A DNA stretch of 64,000 nt from assembly GCA_019423125.1 (NCBI GenBank), contig JAHZBZ010000003.1, positions 133,993-197,992 of the forward strand, read 5' to 3'. The notes beneath the pieces were generated by a model that was not told the origin of the DNA, searched no databases, and saw only the letters and a program-made list of their open reading frames with translations. The stretch's first letter is position 1, and the number at the start of each line of letters is the position of its first letter. This stretch comes from Bacillota bacterium (GTDB lineage: Bacteria; Bacillota; Clostridia; Christensenellales; Borkfalkiaceae). Below are positions 47,938-57,443 of this stretch, one piece after another. The position numbers were made by a program, and so were the translations under genes.

Positions 47938-49392
47938 CTATTCTTCGATGAGCACGTTCAGCCGTTCGATCGCGGCGTCCTCGGGGCCCGTCATCTGACA
48001 GCCCTTTTCCTTGGCATAGCGGATGTATTCGAGGATCTTGGTCGTTACCCGCTCCCCCGGTGCGAGGATGGGGATGCCGGGCGGGTAGCACATCACAAAT
48101 TCGCTGCACACGTATCCCGCCGTTTCGTCCAGCGGAAGGGAGCGTTTTTTCGCGTAGAATGCGTGCTGGGGCGTCACCGCGACGACGGGCGGGATGTATT
48201 CGTTTTCCATCATGCCCGCCTTGTCCTTGGCGAAGCGGCGCTTGATCTCGCTGAGCGCGCTGACCAGCCGCTCGACGTCGCGCATGCGGTCGCCGATGGA
48301 GAGATAGGCGAGGATGTTGCCGAGGTCGCCGAATTCGATCTGGATGTCGTATTCGTCGCGCAGGATGTCGTACACCTCGATGCCCGCGAGCCCGATGTCC
48401 AGCGTGTGCACGGAGAGCTTGGTGCGGTCGAAGGCGAAGATGGAATCGCCGTTGACGAGCTCTTCCGAATAGGCGTAATAGCCGCCGATGTCGTTGATCT
48501 CGCCGCGCGCGTAGTCGGCGAGCTCTATGACCTGCCCGAACGCCTCTCTCCCGCGCAGCGCGAGGTTGCGCCGCGAGATGTCGAGGCTGGAGAGCAGAAG
48601 GTAGGATGCGCTCGTCGTCTGGGTGAGGTTTATGATCTGCCGCACGTAGTCGGCGTTGACGCGCGGCCCCGTGAGCAGGAGAGAACTCTGCGTCAGGCTT
48701 CCGCCCGATTTGTGCATGGAGACCGCCGCCATGTCCGCGCCCGCCGCCATCGCGGAGACGGGCAGCCCGTCGCCGAAATAGAGGTGGGTGCCGTGCGCCT
48801 CGTCCACGATGACGAGCATGTTGTTTTTATGCGCGAGCTCGACGATGGCGCGCAGGTCGGAGCAGATGCCGTAGTAGGTGGGGTTGTTGACGAGGATCGC
48901 CTTCGCGTCGGGCGTGCATTCGATGGTGCGGCGCAGTTTTTCCAGGCTCATGCCGAGCGGGATGCCCAGCCGCGCGTCGCACTCGGGGTTGACGTACACG
49001 GGCACGGCGCCGCAGAGCACGAGCGCGCCCATCACGCTGCGGTGCACGTTGCGCGGCAGGATGATCTTTTCGCCGCTCCCCACCACCGAGAGCACCATGC
49101 TCTGTACGGCGGAGGTGGTGCCGCCCACCATCAGAAAGGCGTTTTCGGCGCCGAATGCATCGGCGGCGAGCTTTTCCGCGTCGCGGATGACGGAGACGGG
49201 GTGGCAGAGGTTGTCCAACGGCTTCATGGAGTTGACGTCCATGCCCACGCATTTTTCGCCGAGCAGGCGCACGAGCTCGGGATTGCCCCGCCCGCGCTTG
49301 TGCCCGGGCACGTCGAAGGGGACGACGCGCATCTTTCCGAAGCGGTCGAGCGCCTCGTAGATGGGGGCGCGCTGTTGTGCTTTGATGTCCAT
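47938..49392 (-). CDS. speA: arginine decarboxylase (aspartate-aminotransferase fold)
   Basis: A 484-residue PLP decarboxylase of the Orn/Lys/Arg family, Bacillus SpeA type without the wing domain. PLP lysine is Lys228 in SMHKSGGSLTQSS; the cofactor-binding DEAHG is at 197-201. The N-terminal VPGHKRGRG and the DVNSMKPLDNLCHP loop are typical. Arginine is the likely substrate because agmatinase is encoded two genes downstream. An ornithine or lysine decarboxylase is the alternative. Gap to speD is 9 bases. Confidence 0.9.
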   Translation of the reverse strand: MDIKAQQRAPIYEALDRFGKMRVVPFDVPGHKRGRGNPELVRLLGEKCVGMDVNSMKPLDNLCHPVSVIRDAEKLAADAFGAENAFLMVGGTTSAVQSMVLSVVGSGEKIILPRNVHRSVMGALVLCGAVPVYVNPECDARLGIPLGMSLEKLRRTIECTPDAKAILVNNPTYYGICSDLRAIVELAHKNNMLVIVDEAHGTHLYFGDGLPVSAMAAGADMAAVSMHKSGGSLTQSSLLLTGPRVNADYVRQIINLTQTTSASYLLLSSLDISRRNLALRGREAFGQVIELADYARGEINDIGGYYAYSEELVNGDSIFAFDRTKLSVHTLDIGLAGIEVYDILRDEYDIQIEFGDLGNILAYLSIGDRMRDVERLVSALSEIKRRFAKDKAGMMENEYIPPVVAVTPQHAFYAKKRSLPLDETAGYVCSEFVMCYPPGIPILAPGERVTTKILEYIRYAKEKGCQMTGPEDAAIERLNVLIEE

Positions 49393-49401
49393 TTGCTTCT
49401 C

Positions 49402-50160
49402 CTAATAGATGTTGCGGCCGTTGAAGATCTCGATCATCTCCTTGCGCAGGCTGTCCACGATGTTCTGCCGCATCGCGGGCTCGATGTCCTCCGCCCTGCG
49501 GTTGAACAGGTAGTTCTGCAGGTCGATCTCGCGCAGGAGCATCTTGGTGTGAAAGATGTTCGCCGAATAGACGTTGACGTCCACCGCGTCGTATTTTTTG
49601 AGCGTCTTTTCGGAGATGAAATTCTGGATGGAGTTGATCTTCAGGTCGTTGAACACCTTTTTCCCGTCAATGCTGCGGGTGAAGCCGCGCACGCGGTAAT
49701 CCATGGTGATGATGTCCGAATCGAAGGACCCGATCAGGTAATCGAGGGTGGAAAGCGGTGTGATGGTGCCGCAGGTCGCCACGTCGATGTCCACGCGGAA
49801 GGTCGCGAGCGACGTGCCCGGGTGGTATTCGGGATAGGTGTGCACGGTCACGTGGCTCTTGTCGAGGTGCGCCACCTGCGTCCTGCCGCGCACGGGGAAC
49901 ATGGACTCGTCCGCGATCAGCAGGGTGACGGAAGCGCCCTGCGGGTCATAATCCTGCCCCGAAATGTTCAGAACGCGCGCGCCGATCATCGCGGTGAGGT
50001 TGGTCAAAATCTCGGTCAGCCGCTCGCTGTTGTACTGCTCGTCGATGTAGGAGATGTAGTCCTTGCGCTCCTGCGCCGACTTTGCGTAGCAGATGTCGTA
50101 GATGTTGAAGCTGAGCGACTTGGTCAGGTTGTTGAACCCGTAAAGTTTTAGTTTTTTCAT
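49402..50160 (-). CDS. speD: S-adenosylmethionine decarboxylase proenzyme (E. coli-type)
   Basis: A 252-residue SpeD of class 1A. The start is ATG 50160 ([20 protein letters not shown]); an in-frame upstream ATG lies inside the terminator hairpin. Self-cleavage would occur at Lys101-Ser102 in [14 protein letters not shown], which forms the pyruvoyl group. It supplies decarboxylated SAM to SpeE. It is the first gene of the operon and lies 33 bases after the leader RNA's terminator. Confidence 0.94.
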   Translation of the reverse strand: MKKLKLYGFNNLTKSLSFNIYDICYAKSAQERKDYISYIDEQYNSERLTEILTNLTAMIGARVLNISGQDYDPQGASVTLLIADESMFPVRGRTQVAHLDKSHVTVHTYPEYHPGTSLATFRVDIDVATCGTITPLSTLDYLIGSFDSDIITMDYRVRGFTRSIDGKKVFNDLKINSIQNFISEKTLKKYDAVDVNVYSANIFHTKMLLREIDLQNYLFNRRAEDIEPAMRQNIVDSLRKEMIEIFNGRNIY

Positions 50161-50192
50161 GGCAGACCTTCGTGAGTGTTCTTTCCCGCAAC

Positions 50193-50227
50193 AAAAAAAG
50201 AGCGGCAGGCAGTCCGCCCGTCGCTCT
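50193..50227 (-). terminator. intrinsic terminator of the speD leader RNA
   Basis: On the minus strand AGAGCG-A-CGGGC pairs with GCCTG-C-CGCTCT, followed by T7. It stands before speD, so the operon depends on readthrough. Confidence 0.85.
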
Positions 50228-50480
50228 AAAATGGCCGCATACATATACCGTTGGCATACGCTTTCGCAATAGCAAATACTTCACTGCGCTTATTGACCGT
50301 TTCACAAGTTTTGTGCGGAATGCACCGGTTATAAAGTAACCAACTTATAAAATTTGAGCTTTTAACTCAATCAATAAGGCGGCTGTTGCCGCCGATCGGC
50401 ATTCGACCCGGCTGTCCGTATGGCCTCGACCCGTCAGGGTGGTCGGTATTTGCAAGCGAAAGCCCTTACGCCTTCATTGC
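50193..50480 (-). ncRNA. about 290-nt highly structured leader RNA of the polyamine operon
   Basis: The minus-strand transcript between a consensus promoter and a terminator has several long-range helices. ATACCG (50449-50444) pairs with CGGTAT (50250-50245). GGCCATAC (50425-50418) pairs with GTAT-GC-GGCC (50242-50233). CTTATTGA (50378-50371) pairs with TCAATAAG (50296-50289). Local hairpins are GGCGGC-AACA-GCCGCC (50393-50378), TTGAG/CTCAA, GGTTA/TAACC and GTGC/GCAC within ACCG/CGGT. No ORF with good coding character. The class could be raiA-like RNA or an unknown riboswitch; I cannot confirm either. Confidence 0.7.
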
Positions 50481-50486
50481 TCTTTG

Positions 50487-50515
50487 ATTATACGAAATTT
50501 TCACCCCGCTGTCAA
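50487..50515 (-). promoter_or_regulatory. consensus promoter of the leader RNA and polyamine operon
   Basis: On the minus strand exact TTGACA, 17-base spacer, exact TATAAT. Confidence 0.9.
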
Positions 50516-50810
50516 ATGTATTTTCACATCTTTTTCAACCTTTTTCTTTCCGCGCGCGCTTTTTTTCCGTGCCCTTGCGTCCGCAGGCATCCCGCGGGGT
50601 CGAAGTTCTTTTATGCGCGGGTGCAAAAATGTTTTTCGGGTGCCTCGGATAAGGAGAGGTGTTCAAAAAAATGAACAATATTTCTGTTTTATGAAAGAAA
50701 AGACAAAAAATTTTTTCTTTTGGTATTGCAAAGCGCGCGCATTTTTTTTATAATGAAGCCGAAAAAATGCGGGTCCTGCGCCGTTCGGGAGAGGACCTGC
50801 GGAGGTAAAA
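50516..50810 (+). promoter_or_regulatory. control region upstream of the arabinose genes
   Basis: Holds the inverted repeat TGTTCA-N6-TGAACA (50660-50677), a possible operator. The araB promoter TTGCAA-17-TATAAT is at 50726-50754, and a leader hairpin GCGGGTCCT / AGGACCTGC ends right at the GGAGG of araB. The rest is T-rich without genes. Confidence 0.6.
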
Positions 50811-52421
50811 ATGACGGAGGACATCGCAAGGCGCATCCGCGAGGGGCGCACGGCGCTGGGGATCGAGTTCGGCTCCACGCGCATCAAGGCAGTGCTCACG
50901 GACGAGGACTGCCGCGTTCTCGCGACGGGCAGTCACGACTGGGAGAACCGTTTCGAGGACGGAAACTGGACGTACAGCGAGGAGGACATCCGCGAGGGGG
51001 TGCGCGACTGTTTCGCAAAGACGGTACGCGCCGCGCGCGAGAAGTACGGCGCGGCGCCCGAGAAGATCGGCGCGATCGGCGTGAGCGCAATGATGCACGG
51101 CTACATCGCGCTCGATGCCGAGGGGAACCTGCTCGTGCCTTTCCGCACCTGGCGCAACAACAGCGCCGCCGCGGCGGCGGAGGAGCTGACGCAACTGTTC
51201 GGCTTTCCCATTCCCGCGCGCTGGTCGGCCGCGCACCTGTACCGCGCGATAAAGGAAGGGGAGCCGCACCTTGCAAAGATCGACTATCTCACCACGCTCG
51301 CGGGCTATGTGCATCGCAAGCTCACGGGCAAAAGGGTCGTCGGCGTCGGCGAGGCGTCGGGCATGTTCCCCGTCGAGGGCGCTTCCCGCCGCTACGACGA
51401 GAAGGCGCTCGAAAAATTCGACCGCCTCGTCGAAGGGAAGGGGCTCCCGTTTAAAAACGTGCGCGAGATCCTGCCCGACATCCTGCTCGCGGGCGACGAT
51501 GCGGGCAGGCTGACCGAGGAGGGGGCGCGCTATCTCGACCCGACGGGCGGACTGCGCGCGGGCGCCCTGCTCTGTCCGCCCGAGGGCGACGCGGGCACGG
51601 GCATGGTCGCGACCAACAGCGTGCGCCCGCGCACGGGCAACGTGTCCGCGGGCACCTCGGTGTTCGCGATGATCGTGCTGGAAAAGAACCTCTCGCGCGT
51701 GCATCCCGAGATCGACCTCGTCACGACCCCCGTCGGCGATCCCGTTGCGATGGTGCACTGCAACAACTGCACCTCCGACCTCAACGGCTGGGTGGACCTG
51801 TTCGGCGACTTCGCGCGGCGCGCGGGGCTGAAACTGTCTAAGGCGGAACTTTACGACCTTCTGTACGAGAGTTCGCTGGAAGGGGACAAGGACTGCGGCG
51901 GGCTTCTCGCCTACAACTATGTGTCCAACGAGCACATCACGCGCGTGGACGCGGGCAGACCGCTGTTCGTGCGCACCTCCAAGAGTGCGTTCAACCTGCC
52001 CAATTTCTTCCGCGCACATCTCTTTTCGGCGCTTGGCGCGCTCAAGACGGGGTGCGACATCCTTCTCAAAGAGGAGAAGGTGCGGCTGGACAAGATCACG
52101 GGGCACGGCGGCCTGTTCAAGACGGAGCGCGTCGGCCAGAGCTATCTCGCCGCGGCGCTGAATACGCCCGTCACCGTGATGAAGACGGCGGGCGAGGGCG
52201 GCGCGTGGGGCATCGCCGTGCTGGCGAACTATGCCCTGTGCAGAGAGGCGGGCGAGACGCTGGAAGACTACCTCGACGGGCGGGTGTTCGCGGGGCTGGA
52301 AGGCATCACGCTCGCGCCCGATCCCGCGGACGTCGCCGGTTTCGAGGCGTTTGCCGCGCGGTATGTGCGCGGGCTCCCCGTCGTCCGCGAGGCGGTCGAG
52401 CGGGTGGAAGAGAGAGAATAA
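50811..52421 (+). CDS. araB: FGGY-family sugar kinase, probable L-ribulokinase
   Basis: A 536-residue FGGY kinase. The N-terminal [19 protein letters not shown] is the ATPase phosphate-1 loop, [11 protein letters not shown] follows, and the C-terminal half has [14 protein letters not shown] and [15 protein letters not shown] for nucleotide binding. The sequence is clearly FGGY but not very close to E. coli AraB (566 residues). It is placed by context before araD and araA. Xylulokinase activity is the alternative. GCGGAGG precedes the ATG by 5 bases. Confidence 0.82.
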   Translation: MTEDIARRIREGRTALGIEFGSTRIKAVLTDEDCRVLATGSHDWENRFEDGNWTYSEEDIREGVRDCFAKTVRAAREKYGAAPEKIGAIGVSAMMHGYIALDAEGNLLVPFRTWRNNSAAAAAEELTQLFGFPIPARWSAAHLYRAIKEGEPHLAKIDYLTTLAGYVHRKLTGKRVVGVGEASGMFPVEGASRRYDEKALEKFDRLVEGKGLPFKNVREILPDILLAGDDAGRLTEEGARYLDPTGGLRAGALLCPPEGDAGTGMVATNSVRPRTGNVSAGTSVFAMIVLEKNLSRVHPEIDLVTTPVGDPVAMVHCNNCTSDLNGWVDLFGDFARRAGLKLSKAELYDLLYESSLEGDKDCGGLLAYNYVSNEHITRVDAGRPLFVRTSKSAFNLPNFFRAHLFSALGALKTGCDILLKEEKVRLDKITGHGGLFKTERVGQSYLAAALNTPVTVMKTAGEGGAWGIAVLANYALCREAGETLEDYLDGRVFAGLEGITLAPDPADVAGFEAFAARYVRGLPVVREAVERVEERE

Positions 52422-52434
52422 AGGAGAAAAGATC

Positions 52435-53130
52435 ATGCTCGAAGAACTGAAACGAAAGGTCTTGCAGGCAAATCTCGACCTCGTGCGCCACGGTTTGGTC
52501 CTGTTCACGTGGGGCAACGTCAGCGAGGCGGACCGCGAACGCGGGCTGTTCGTCATCAAGCCCAGCGGCGTCTCCTATGAGGAGATGACCGCAGAGGACA
52601 TGGTCGTCGTCGATTTTGACGGAAAGGTGGTGGAGGGAAAGCTCCGCCCCTCGAGCGACACGCCCACCCATGCGGTTTTTTACAGGGAATTTGCGGACGT
52701 ATGCGGCGTGACGCATACGCATTCGACCTTTGCGACGGCCTGGGCGCAGGCGGGCAGGGACATCCCGTTCTACGGGACCACGCATGCCGACTATTTTTAC
52801 GGCGACATTCCCTGTGCGCGCGCGTTGACGCAGGCTGAGATCGAAGGGGAGTACGAGAAGAACACGGGGCTGGTCGTCGCAGAGCGGTTCCGCGCGCAGA
52901 ACATACGGCCGCTCGAAGTGCCGGGCGTGCTCGTGCGCAGTCACGGCGTGTTCTCCTTCGGGAAGGACGCCGCAAATGCGGTCTACAACGCGACGGTGCT
53001 CGAAGAAGTCGCAAAGATGGCATACCTCACCGAACAGATCGCCCCGAGCGTTCCCCGCGCCGATGCGTTCATGATGGAGAAGCACTATCAGCGCAAACAC
53101 GGGAAGAATGCGTATTATGGGCAGAAATAA
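52435..53130 (+). CDS. araD: L-ribulose-5-phosphate 4-epimerase
   Basis: A 231-residue class II aldolase-like epimerase, full length. The phosphate-binding part is [12 protein letters not shown] and [11 protein letters not shown]; zinc ligands lie in [13 protein letters not shown] and [21 protein letters not shown] is the conserved hinge. It makes D-xylulose 5-phosphate from L-ribulose 5-phosphate. The gap to araB is 13 bases with AAAGGAG as ribosome site. Confidence 0.95.
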   Translation: MLEELKRKVLQANLDLVRHGLVLFTWGNVSEADRERGLFVIKPSGVSYEEMTAEDMVVVDFDGKVVEGKLRPSSDTPTHAVFYREFADVCGVTHTHSTFATAWAQAGRDIPFYGTTHADYFYGDIPCARALTQAEIEGEYEKNTGLVVAERFRAQNIRPLEVPGVLVRSHGVFSFGKDAANAVYNATVLEEVAKMAYLTEQIAPSVPRADAFMMEKHYQRKHGKNAYYGQK

Positions 53131-53600
53131 ATTTGTTCAAGCGAATCTCGCAAAAGAGATGCTGCGATTCGCTTGAGATTGAGGGGACAACCGCCGCACG
53201 CCTGCGGCTGACGGCGTTTTCCCCTCTGCAAAAATATTTAAGGGCTCCCTTATTATCAAAATTTTTGCATTCACCTCTTTCCCGTGCGCCGCTTTCGCGG
53301 CGTAAGGGGAAAAAGCAAAAAACGTGGTTTTTGCTTTTTCGAGAAAAGTTCACAAAAATCTCGGCGAGCCGTTGCCTGCAAAACGCCGTGAGAAAAAGGG
53401 CTCTGCCCTCCGGGCGTGATGGAATATGGGCACACCCTTGTCAAAATCGCGCGCATTCACCCGCTGAGGCGCTTTCGCGCAAATGAGAGTGCGCAGCGCA
53501 AAAGCGTGGTTTTTGCTTTTTTAATATTTTATCAACATTTATTTTTCAGCAATATAAAAAACGGAAAGACAGGGCAGAGACGCCCGAAGGGAGTAAAAAA
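53131..53600. other. 470-bp gap with hairpins and degenerate repeats between araD and araA
   Basis: Starts with a hairpin CAAGCGAATC / GATTCGCTTG (53138-53175) with an inner TCTC/GAGA stem, then a GCCGCA/TGCGGC hairpin. Further right, the segment around 53290-53345 and that around 53465-53525 share the pieces GCTTTCGCG and CGTGGTTTTTGCTTTTT, suggesting two decayed copies of one element. Short open frames here look spurious. No clear promoter for araA was found. Confidence 0.6.
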
Positions 53601-55058
53601 ATGAAAGAAAAGATCGTCTATTGGATCACGGGGTCGCAGACCCTCTACGGCGCGGACGTGCTCGAACACGTTGCCGCGCATTCGCGCGAGATGGCGGAAT
53701 ACGTCGACGCGAAAATGCCCGTCACCGTCCGCTACCTGACCACCTGCAAGAGCTCGGAGGAGATCGTCGCGGCGGTCAAAAAGGTCAATGCGGAGGAAGA
53801 CTGCGTCGGCATCATCACCTGGTGCCACACTTTCTCGCCCGCAAAGATGTGGATCAAGGGGCTTTCGATGCTGCAAAAGCCTATGTGCCACTTCGCGACG
53901 CAGTACAACGAGCGCTTGCCCTATGACACCATCGACATGGACTTCATGAACGAAAACCAGGCGGCGCACGGCGACCGCGAGTTCGGCTACGTCGTCTCCC
54001 GTCTGCGCAAGGACAACAAGGTCATCGTCGGCTACTACAAAGACGAGCGCGCCCTCAGAGAGCTCGCGGCATGGTGCCGCGCGGCGGCGGGGTACGCCTT
54101 CTCCAACAGCGTCAAGGTGTGCCGATTCTCCGACAACATGCGCGACGTCGCCGTCACCGAGGGCGACAAGGTGGAGGCGCATATCCGCTTCGGCTGGCAG
54201 GTGGATTTCTGGCCGGTCGGCGATCTCGTCGAGTACATCGACGCGGTGTCGGACAAAGAGGCGGATGCGCTCATGAAGGAATATAGCGAAAAGTACGAGA
54301 TGGCGACCGACCGCGTCGACGTTGTCCGCGAGCAGGCGAAATACGAGATCGCGATCGAGAAATTCTGCCGCGACAAGGGCGGCTACATCGGCATCGTCGA
54401 TCACTTCGGCTGTCTCAACGGCATGAACCAGCTGCCCGGCATCGCCATTCAGGACCTGCAGGGCAAGGGCTACGGCTTCGGCGCGGAGGGTGACTGGAAG
54501 GTCGCGGCGCTCGGCGCGGTCATGCAGTACATGGCGGACCAGCAGGGCACGGGACTGATGGAGGACTACACCTACGACTTTGCGGACGAGCTCGTGCTCG
54601 GCGCGCACATGCTCGAGGTCTCGCCGCAGTTCGCGGGCACAAAGCCGCGCATCGAGGTGCACCCGCTCGGCATCGGCGGCAAGTCCGATCCCGCGCGCCT
54701 CGTGTTCGAGGGAATCTCCGCGCCCGAGGCGGTCGCCGTCTCGATGGTGGACATGGGCGACCGCATGCGCCTGATCGTGCAGAAGATCGAGCTCGTGCCT
54801 TACCCGCACCGCATGCCCAACCTGCCCGTCGGCGGGCTGATGTGGAAGATCAAACCCGATTTCCGCACGGGCGTCGCGGCGTGGATCTATGCGGGCGGCG
54901 CGCATCACACGGTGGTCTCTTCCCGCCTGTCCGTGCAGGACATGATCGACCTCGCGGACATGTGGGGCATCGAGTGCGTCGTCATCGACGAGAACACCGA
55001 CATCCGCACCTTCAAGCGCGAATTGCAGCATTCGGACGCGATCTGGAAAAACAGATAA
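53601..55058 (+). CDS. araA: L-arabinose isomerase
   Basis: A 485-residue isomerase, close to the usual 495-500. N-terminal WITGSQTLYGADVLEHV, central ITWCHTFSPAKMWI, PMCHFATQYN, and the C-terminal GLMEDYTYDFADELVLGAHM with the metal ligand region. Other family blocks are IEVHPLGIGGKSDPARLVF and GGAHHTVVS. It converts L-arabinose to L-ribulose. A 470-bp spacer separates it from araD, so expression may be independent. A terminator follows. Confidence 0.96.
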   Translation: MKEKIVYWITGSQTLYGADVLEHVAAHSREMAEYVDAKMPVTVRYLTTCKSSEEIVAAVKKVNAEEDCVGIITWCHTFSPAKMWIKGLSMLQKPMCHFATQYNERLPYDTIDMDFMNENQAAHGDREFGYVVSRLRKDNKVIVGYYKDERALRELAAWCRAAAGYAFSNSVKVCRFSDNMRDVAVTEGDKVEAHIRFGWQVDFWPVGDLVEYIDAVSDKEADALMKEYSEKYEMATDRVDVVREQAKYEIAIEKFCRDKGGYIGIVDHFGCLNGMNQLPGIAIQDLQGKGYGFGAEGDWKVAALGAVMQYMADQQGTGLMEDYTYDFADELVLGAHMLEVSPQFAGTKPRIEVHPLGIGGKSDPARLVFEGISAPEAVAVSMVDMGDRMRLIVQKIELVPYPHRMPNLPVGGLMWKIKPDFRTGVAAWIYAGGAHHTVVSSRLSVQDMIDLADMWGIECVVIDENTDIRTFKRELQHSDAIWKNR

Positions 55059-55061
55059 AAA

Positions 55062-55093
55062 GCAAAGGCGGCTCCCGCAAGGGGCCGCCTTTT
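55062..55093 (+). terminator. terminator after araA
   Basis: AAAGGCGG pairs with CCGCCTTT over a C-rich/G-rich inner stem with GCAA loop, then TT. Confidence 0.8.
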
Positions 55094-55138
55094 GGCATCT
55101 TTCAGAATTTTCCGCGCCTGCCGCTTTTTTGTTTGGGG

Positions 55139-55167
55139 TTGACAGGACGGAGCAGGGGTGTTATAAT
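55139..55167 (+). promoter_or_regulatory. promoter of the LytTR two-component pair
   Basis: TTGACA, 17-base spacer, TATAAT, both exact. Confidence 0.9.
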
Positions 55168-55215
55168 GACAGAGAGCAAAACGGAGCGGGACGGTGCCCG
55201 CATTGAGGAGGAAAG

Positions 55216-55926
55216 ATGGTTTCGATCGCGATCGTGGACGATGACAGGCAGGATGCGCAGGCGCTCAAAGAGGTGATCGCGCGCTATTTTGCCGAAAACA
55301 AGGCGGGGGAGTACTCCGTCTCCGAATACGGGGACGGCGAGGAACTGCTCGAACACTATTCGCCCGCGCTCGATCTCATCTTTCTCGACATCGACATGAA
55401 CCGCATCAACGGAATGAGCGCGGCGAAAAAACTGCGCGAGATGGGTTCGCACACGGCGATCGTCTTTGTCACGCGCATGGCGCACTATGCGATCCGCGGC
55501 TACGACGTGGAGGCGCTCGACTTCATCGTCAAGCCCGTGGACTACTACAGCTTTGCGCTCAAATTCAAAAAGGCGCTCCGCTATGTGGAAAACAACCGCG
55601 ACAACGGCATCTCGCTCCGCCAGGAGGACACCGTCGTCTGGCTCAACGAGAGCGAGATCCTCTATGTCGAAGTGCTCAACCATTTTCTGATCTATCACAC
55701 CGCGCGCGGCGACTACAAGATCTGGGGTGCGCTGAAAACAGCCGAGGAGGCGCTCCCGCGCGAAAATTTCGTCGCCTGCAACCGCTGTTACCTCGTCAAT
55801 CTGCGCTATGTCAAAAAGGTGGAAAAGAACATTGCGGAAGTGGGAGAGGACAAGCTGGTCATCAGCCGATATAAGCGCAAGGAGTTTCTCGAAGCGCTGG
55901 CGGAGTTCTGGGGCAGGAGGGGATGA
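55216..55926 (+). CDS. LytTR-type response regulator
   Basis: A 236-residue AgrA/LytR-like regulator. The receiver has Asp8-Asp9, phospho-acceptor Asp58 in LIFLDIDMNRINGM, and Lys in FIVKPVDYY. The C-terminal LytTR DNA-binding domain includes LNESEILYVEVLNHFLIYHT and FVACNRCYLVNLRYVKKVE. Family members bind paired 9-bp repeats. It overlaps the partner kinase by 4 bases. No peptide pheromone gene is visible next to it. Confidence 0.93.
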   Translation: MVSIAIVDDDRQDAQALKEVIARYFAENKAGEYSVSEYGDGEELLEHYSPALDLIFLDIDMNRINGMSAAKKLREMGSHTAIVFVTRMAHYAIRGYDVEALDFIVKPVDYYSFALKFKKALRYVENNRDNGISLRQEDTVVWLNESEILYVEVLNHFLIYHTARGDYKIWGALKTAEEALPRENFVACNRCYLVNLRYVKKVEKNIAEVGEDKLVISRYKRKEFLEALAEFWGRRG

Positions 55927-57239
55927 TGCAGACTTTTATCAACCTCTTTTTCATGGCAAAGCTGTTCCCGAGCATCCTGATCGCGAGCTGTCTTTTCGCG
56001 TTCAGCCTGCCGCGCAGGGAAAAATTTGCCCTCCGCTTTTCGCTTTCCGCCGCCGTCTGCCTCGCTTTTTCGATTGTGCTGTGGATGCTCGTGCGCAGGG
56101 CGCCTGCCGATCTTCCGTTCGGAAAGTTTGTATATGTGCTCGTGAACCTCGTCTTTTTCCTCGAAGTTCCCGCCTTTCTCTGTTTCAACTTCCGCTGTTC
56201 TTTCTTCGAGGCGCTCTTGTTCGATGTGTGCGGCTGGAGCGTGGAACATCTCTCCAGTTCGCTTTCCTACATCTTCGCGCTGCTCGCGGGGTCGGGGCCG
56301 GGCGATTACAGAAATTACAGCGTCGAGTTTTTTCTCATCACCTTCTTTACCTATCTGATCGTCTACGCGCTCGCGGGCATCGCCTACTGGTGCCTGCGCG
56401 TAAAGGGCAGGGCGCGGCTGGAGCGCAGCCGCCTGATCATACCGTCCATGATCCTCATGGGCACGGTGTTCGTGCTCAACATCTATACTCCGTTCGAGAC
56501 GATGACGGACACGGCGCAGATCTTCGTGCGGCTGTACGCGGTCGCCTGCTGCCTTGCGAGCCTGTGCGCGATGTTCGGCATCTTCGATTCGGGCAGGTAC
56601 CGCTTCGAGCTGGAGCTTCTCGACCAGATCGCCCGCAAAAAACAGGAGCAGTACGAGATCTCCAAGGAGACCATCGAGATCATCAACGTCAAGTGTCACG
56701 ACCTTAAAAAGATGATCTCCTCCGCAGTCGGCGGCAAAAAAGTATTGACCGACCGCGAGATGCGGGAGATCGACGAAAAGCTGTCCATCTACGACGCGAT
56801 CGTCAAGACGGGCAACGATGCGCTCGACCTCATTCTGACCGAGAAGAGCCTGTTCTGCGAAAAGAACAACATCCGACTGACCATGATGGTGGATGCGGAG
56901 AGCTTCGGCTTTCTTTCCGATGCGGAGATCTACGCGCTGTTCGGCAACATTCTCGACAACGCTGTGGAGGCGGTGCTCAACGTCGTGCCCGAAAAGCGCA
57001 TCGTGTCGCTCAACGTCAAGCGCGCGAACAAGATGCTCTCCGTGCACGAGGAGAACTATTTCAGCGGCGAACTTCGCTACAAGGAAGGGGGGCTTGCGAC
57101 CTCCAAGGCGAACCTCAACGACCACGGCTTCGGCATCATCAGCATCCGACGCATCGTCGAAAAATACGACGGCGCGATGAAGATCTCTTCGGAAGGGGAT
57201 GTTTTCAACCTCGACATCCTCATCCCGCTTGAAAAATAA
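55923..57239 (+). CDS. GHKL-type membrane sensor kinase (AgrC-like)
   Basis: A 438-residue protein. Six membrane helices occupy about residues 10-215. A coiled-coil linker leads to the phospho-acceptor helix INVKCHDLKK with His259. The GHKL ATPase domain has the N box NILDNAVEAVLN and the G box DHGFGIISIRRIVEKYDG. The ligand is unknown. Coupled to the LytTR regulator; the pair precedes, after three palindromes, a lipoprotein-GH3 cluster that could be its target. Confidence 0.9.
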   Translation: MMQTFINLFFMAKLFPSILIASCLFAFSLPRREKFALRFSLSAAVCLAFSIVLWMLVRRAPADLPFGKFVYVLVNLVFFLEVPAFLCFNFRCSFFEALLFDVCGWSVEHLSSSLSYIFALLAGSGPGDYRNYSVEFFLITFFTYLIVYALAGIAYWCLRVKGRARLERSRLIIPSMILMGTVFVLNIYTPFETMTDTAQIFVRLYAVACCLASLCAMFGIFDSGRYRFELELLDQIARKKQEQYEISKETIEIINVKCHDLKKMISSAVGGKKVLTDREMREIDEKLSIYDAIVKTGNDALDLILTEKSLFCEKNNIRLTMMVDAESFGFLSDAEIYALFGNILDNAVEAVLNVVPEKRIVSLNVKRANKMLSVHEENYFSGELRYKEGGLATSKANLNDHGFGIISIRRIVEKYDGAMKISSEGDVFNLDILIPLEK

Positions 57240-57247
57240 ATGCGCTT

Positions 57248-57276
57248 CGGGCGCGCCGCAGGGCGCGCCCGTTTTT
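57248..57276 (+). terminator. terminator after the GHKL kinase
   Basis: CGGGCGCGCC pairs with GGCGCGCCCG (GCAG loop side), followed by T5. Confidence 0.85.
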
Positions 57277-57284
57277 CGTGCAAG

Positions 57285-57377
57285 GACCGCCCGCGCAAAC
57301 AGTTTTGCGCGGGCGGTCTCTTTCGGCAAAGTTTTTTTCGGAAGGGGCGGCGGCGCGGGATACCCGCGCCGCCGCCC
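57285..57377. repeat. two more perfect palindromes in series
   Basis: GACCGCCCGCGCAAA with its complement (57285-57318), then GGGCGGCGGCGCGGG with its complement (57345-57377). Only the first is followed by a short pyrimidine run. Confidence 0.8.
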
Positions 57378-57443
57378 TCGTTGCAGTTTTTTGGGGAGGA
57401 GGTGCGATTCGCGAAACGTGGAGCGCGATTGAAGAGAAACCCC

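Noticed and set aside
50228..50480. Calling the speD leader a SAM, guanidine or other named riboswitch
   Set aside because: None of the hallmark sequences I know for these classes could be found; the class is left open.
53133..53486. Open frames of about 60-120 codons in the araD-araA gap
   Set aside because: They run through hairpins and repeats, lack ribosome sites and have no coherent protein character.
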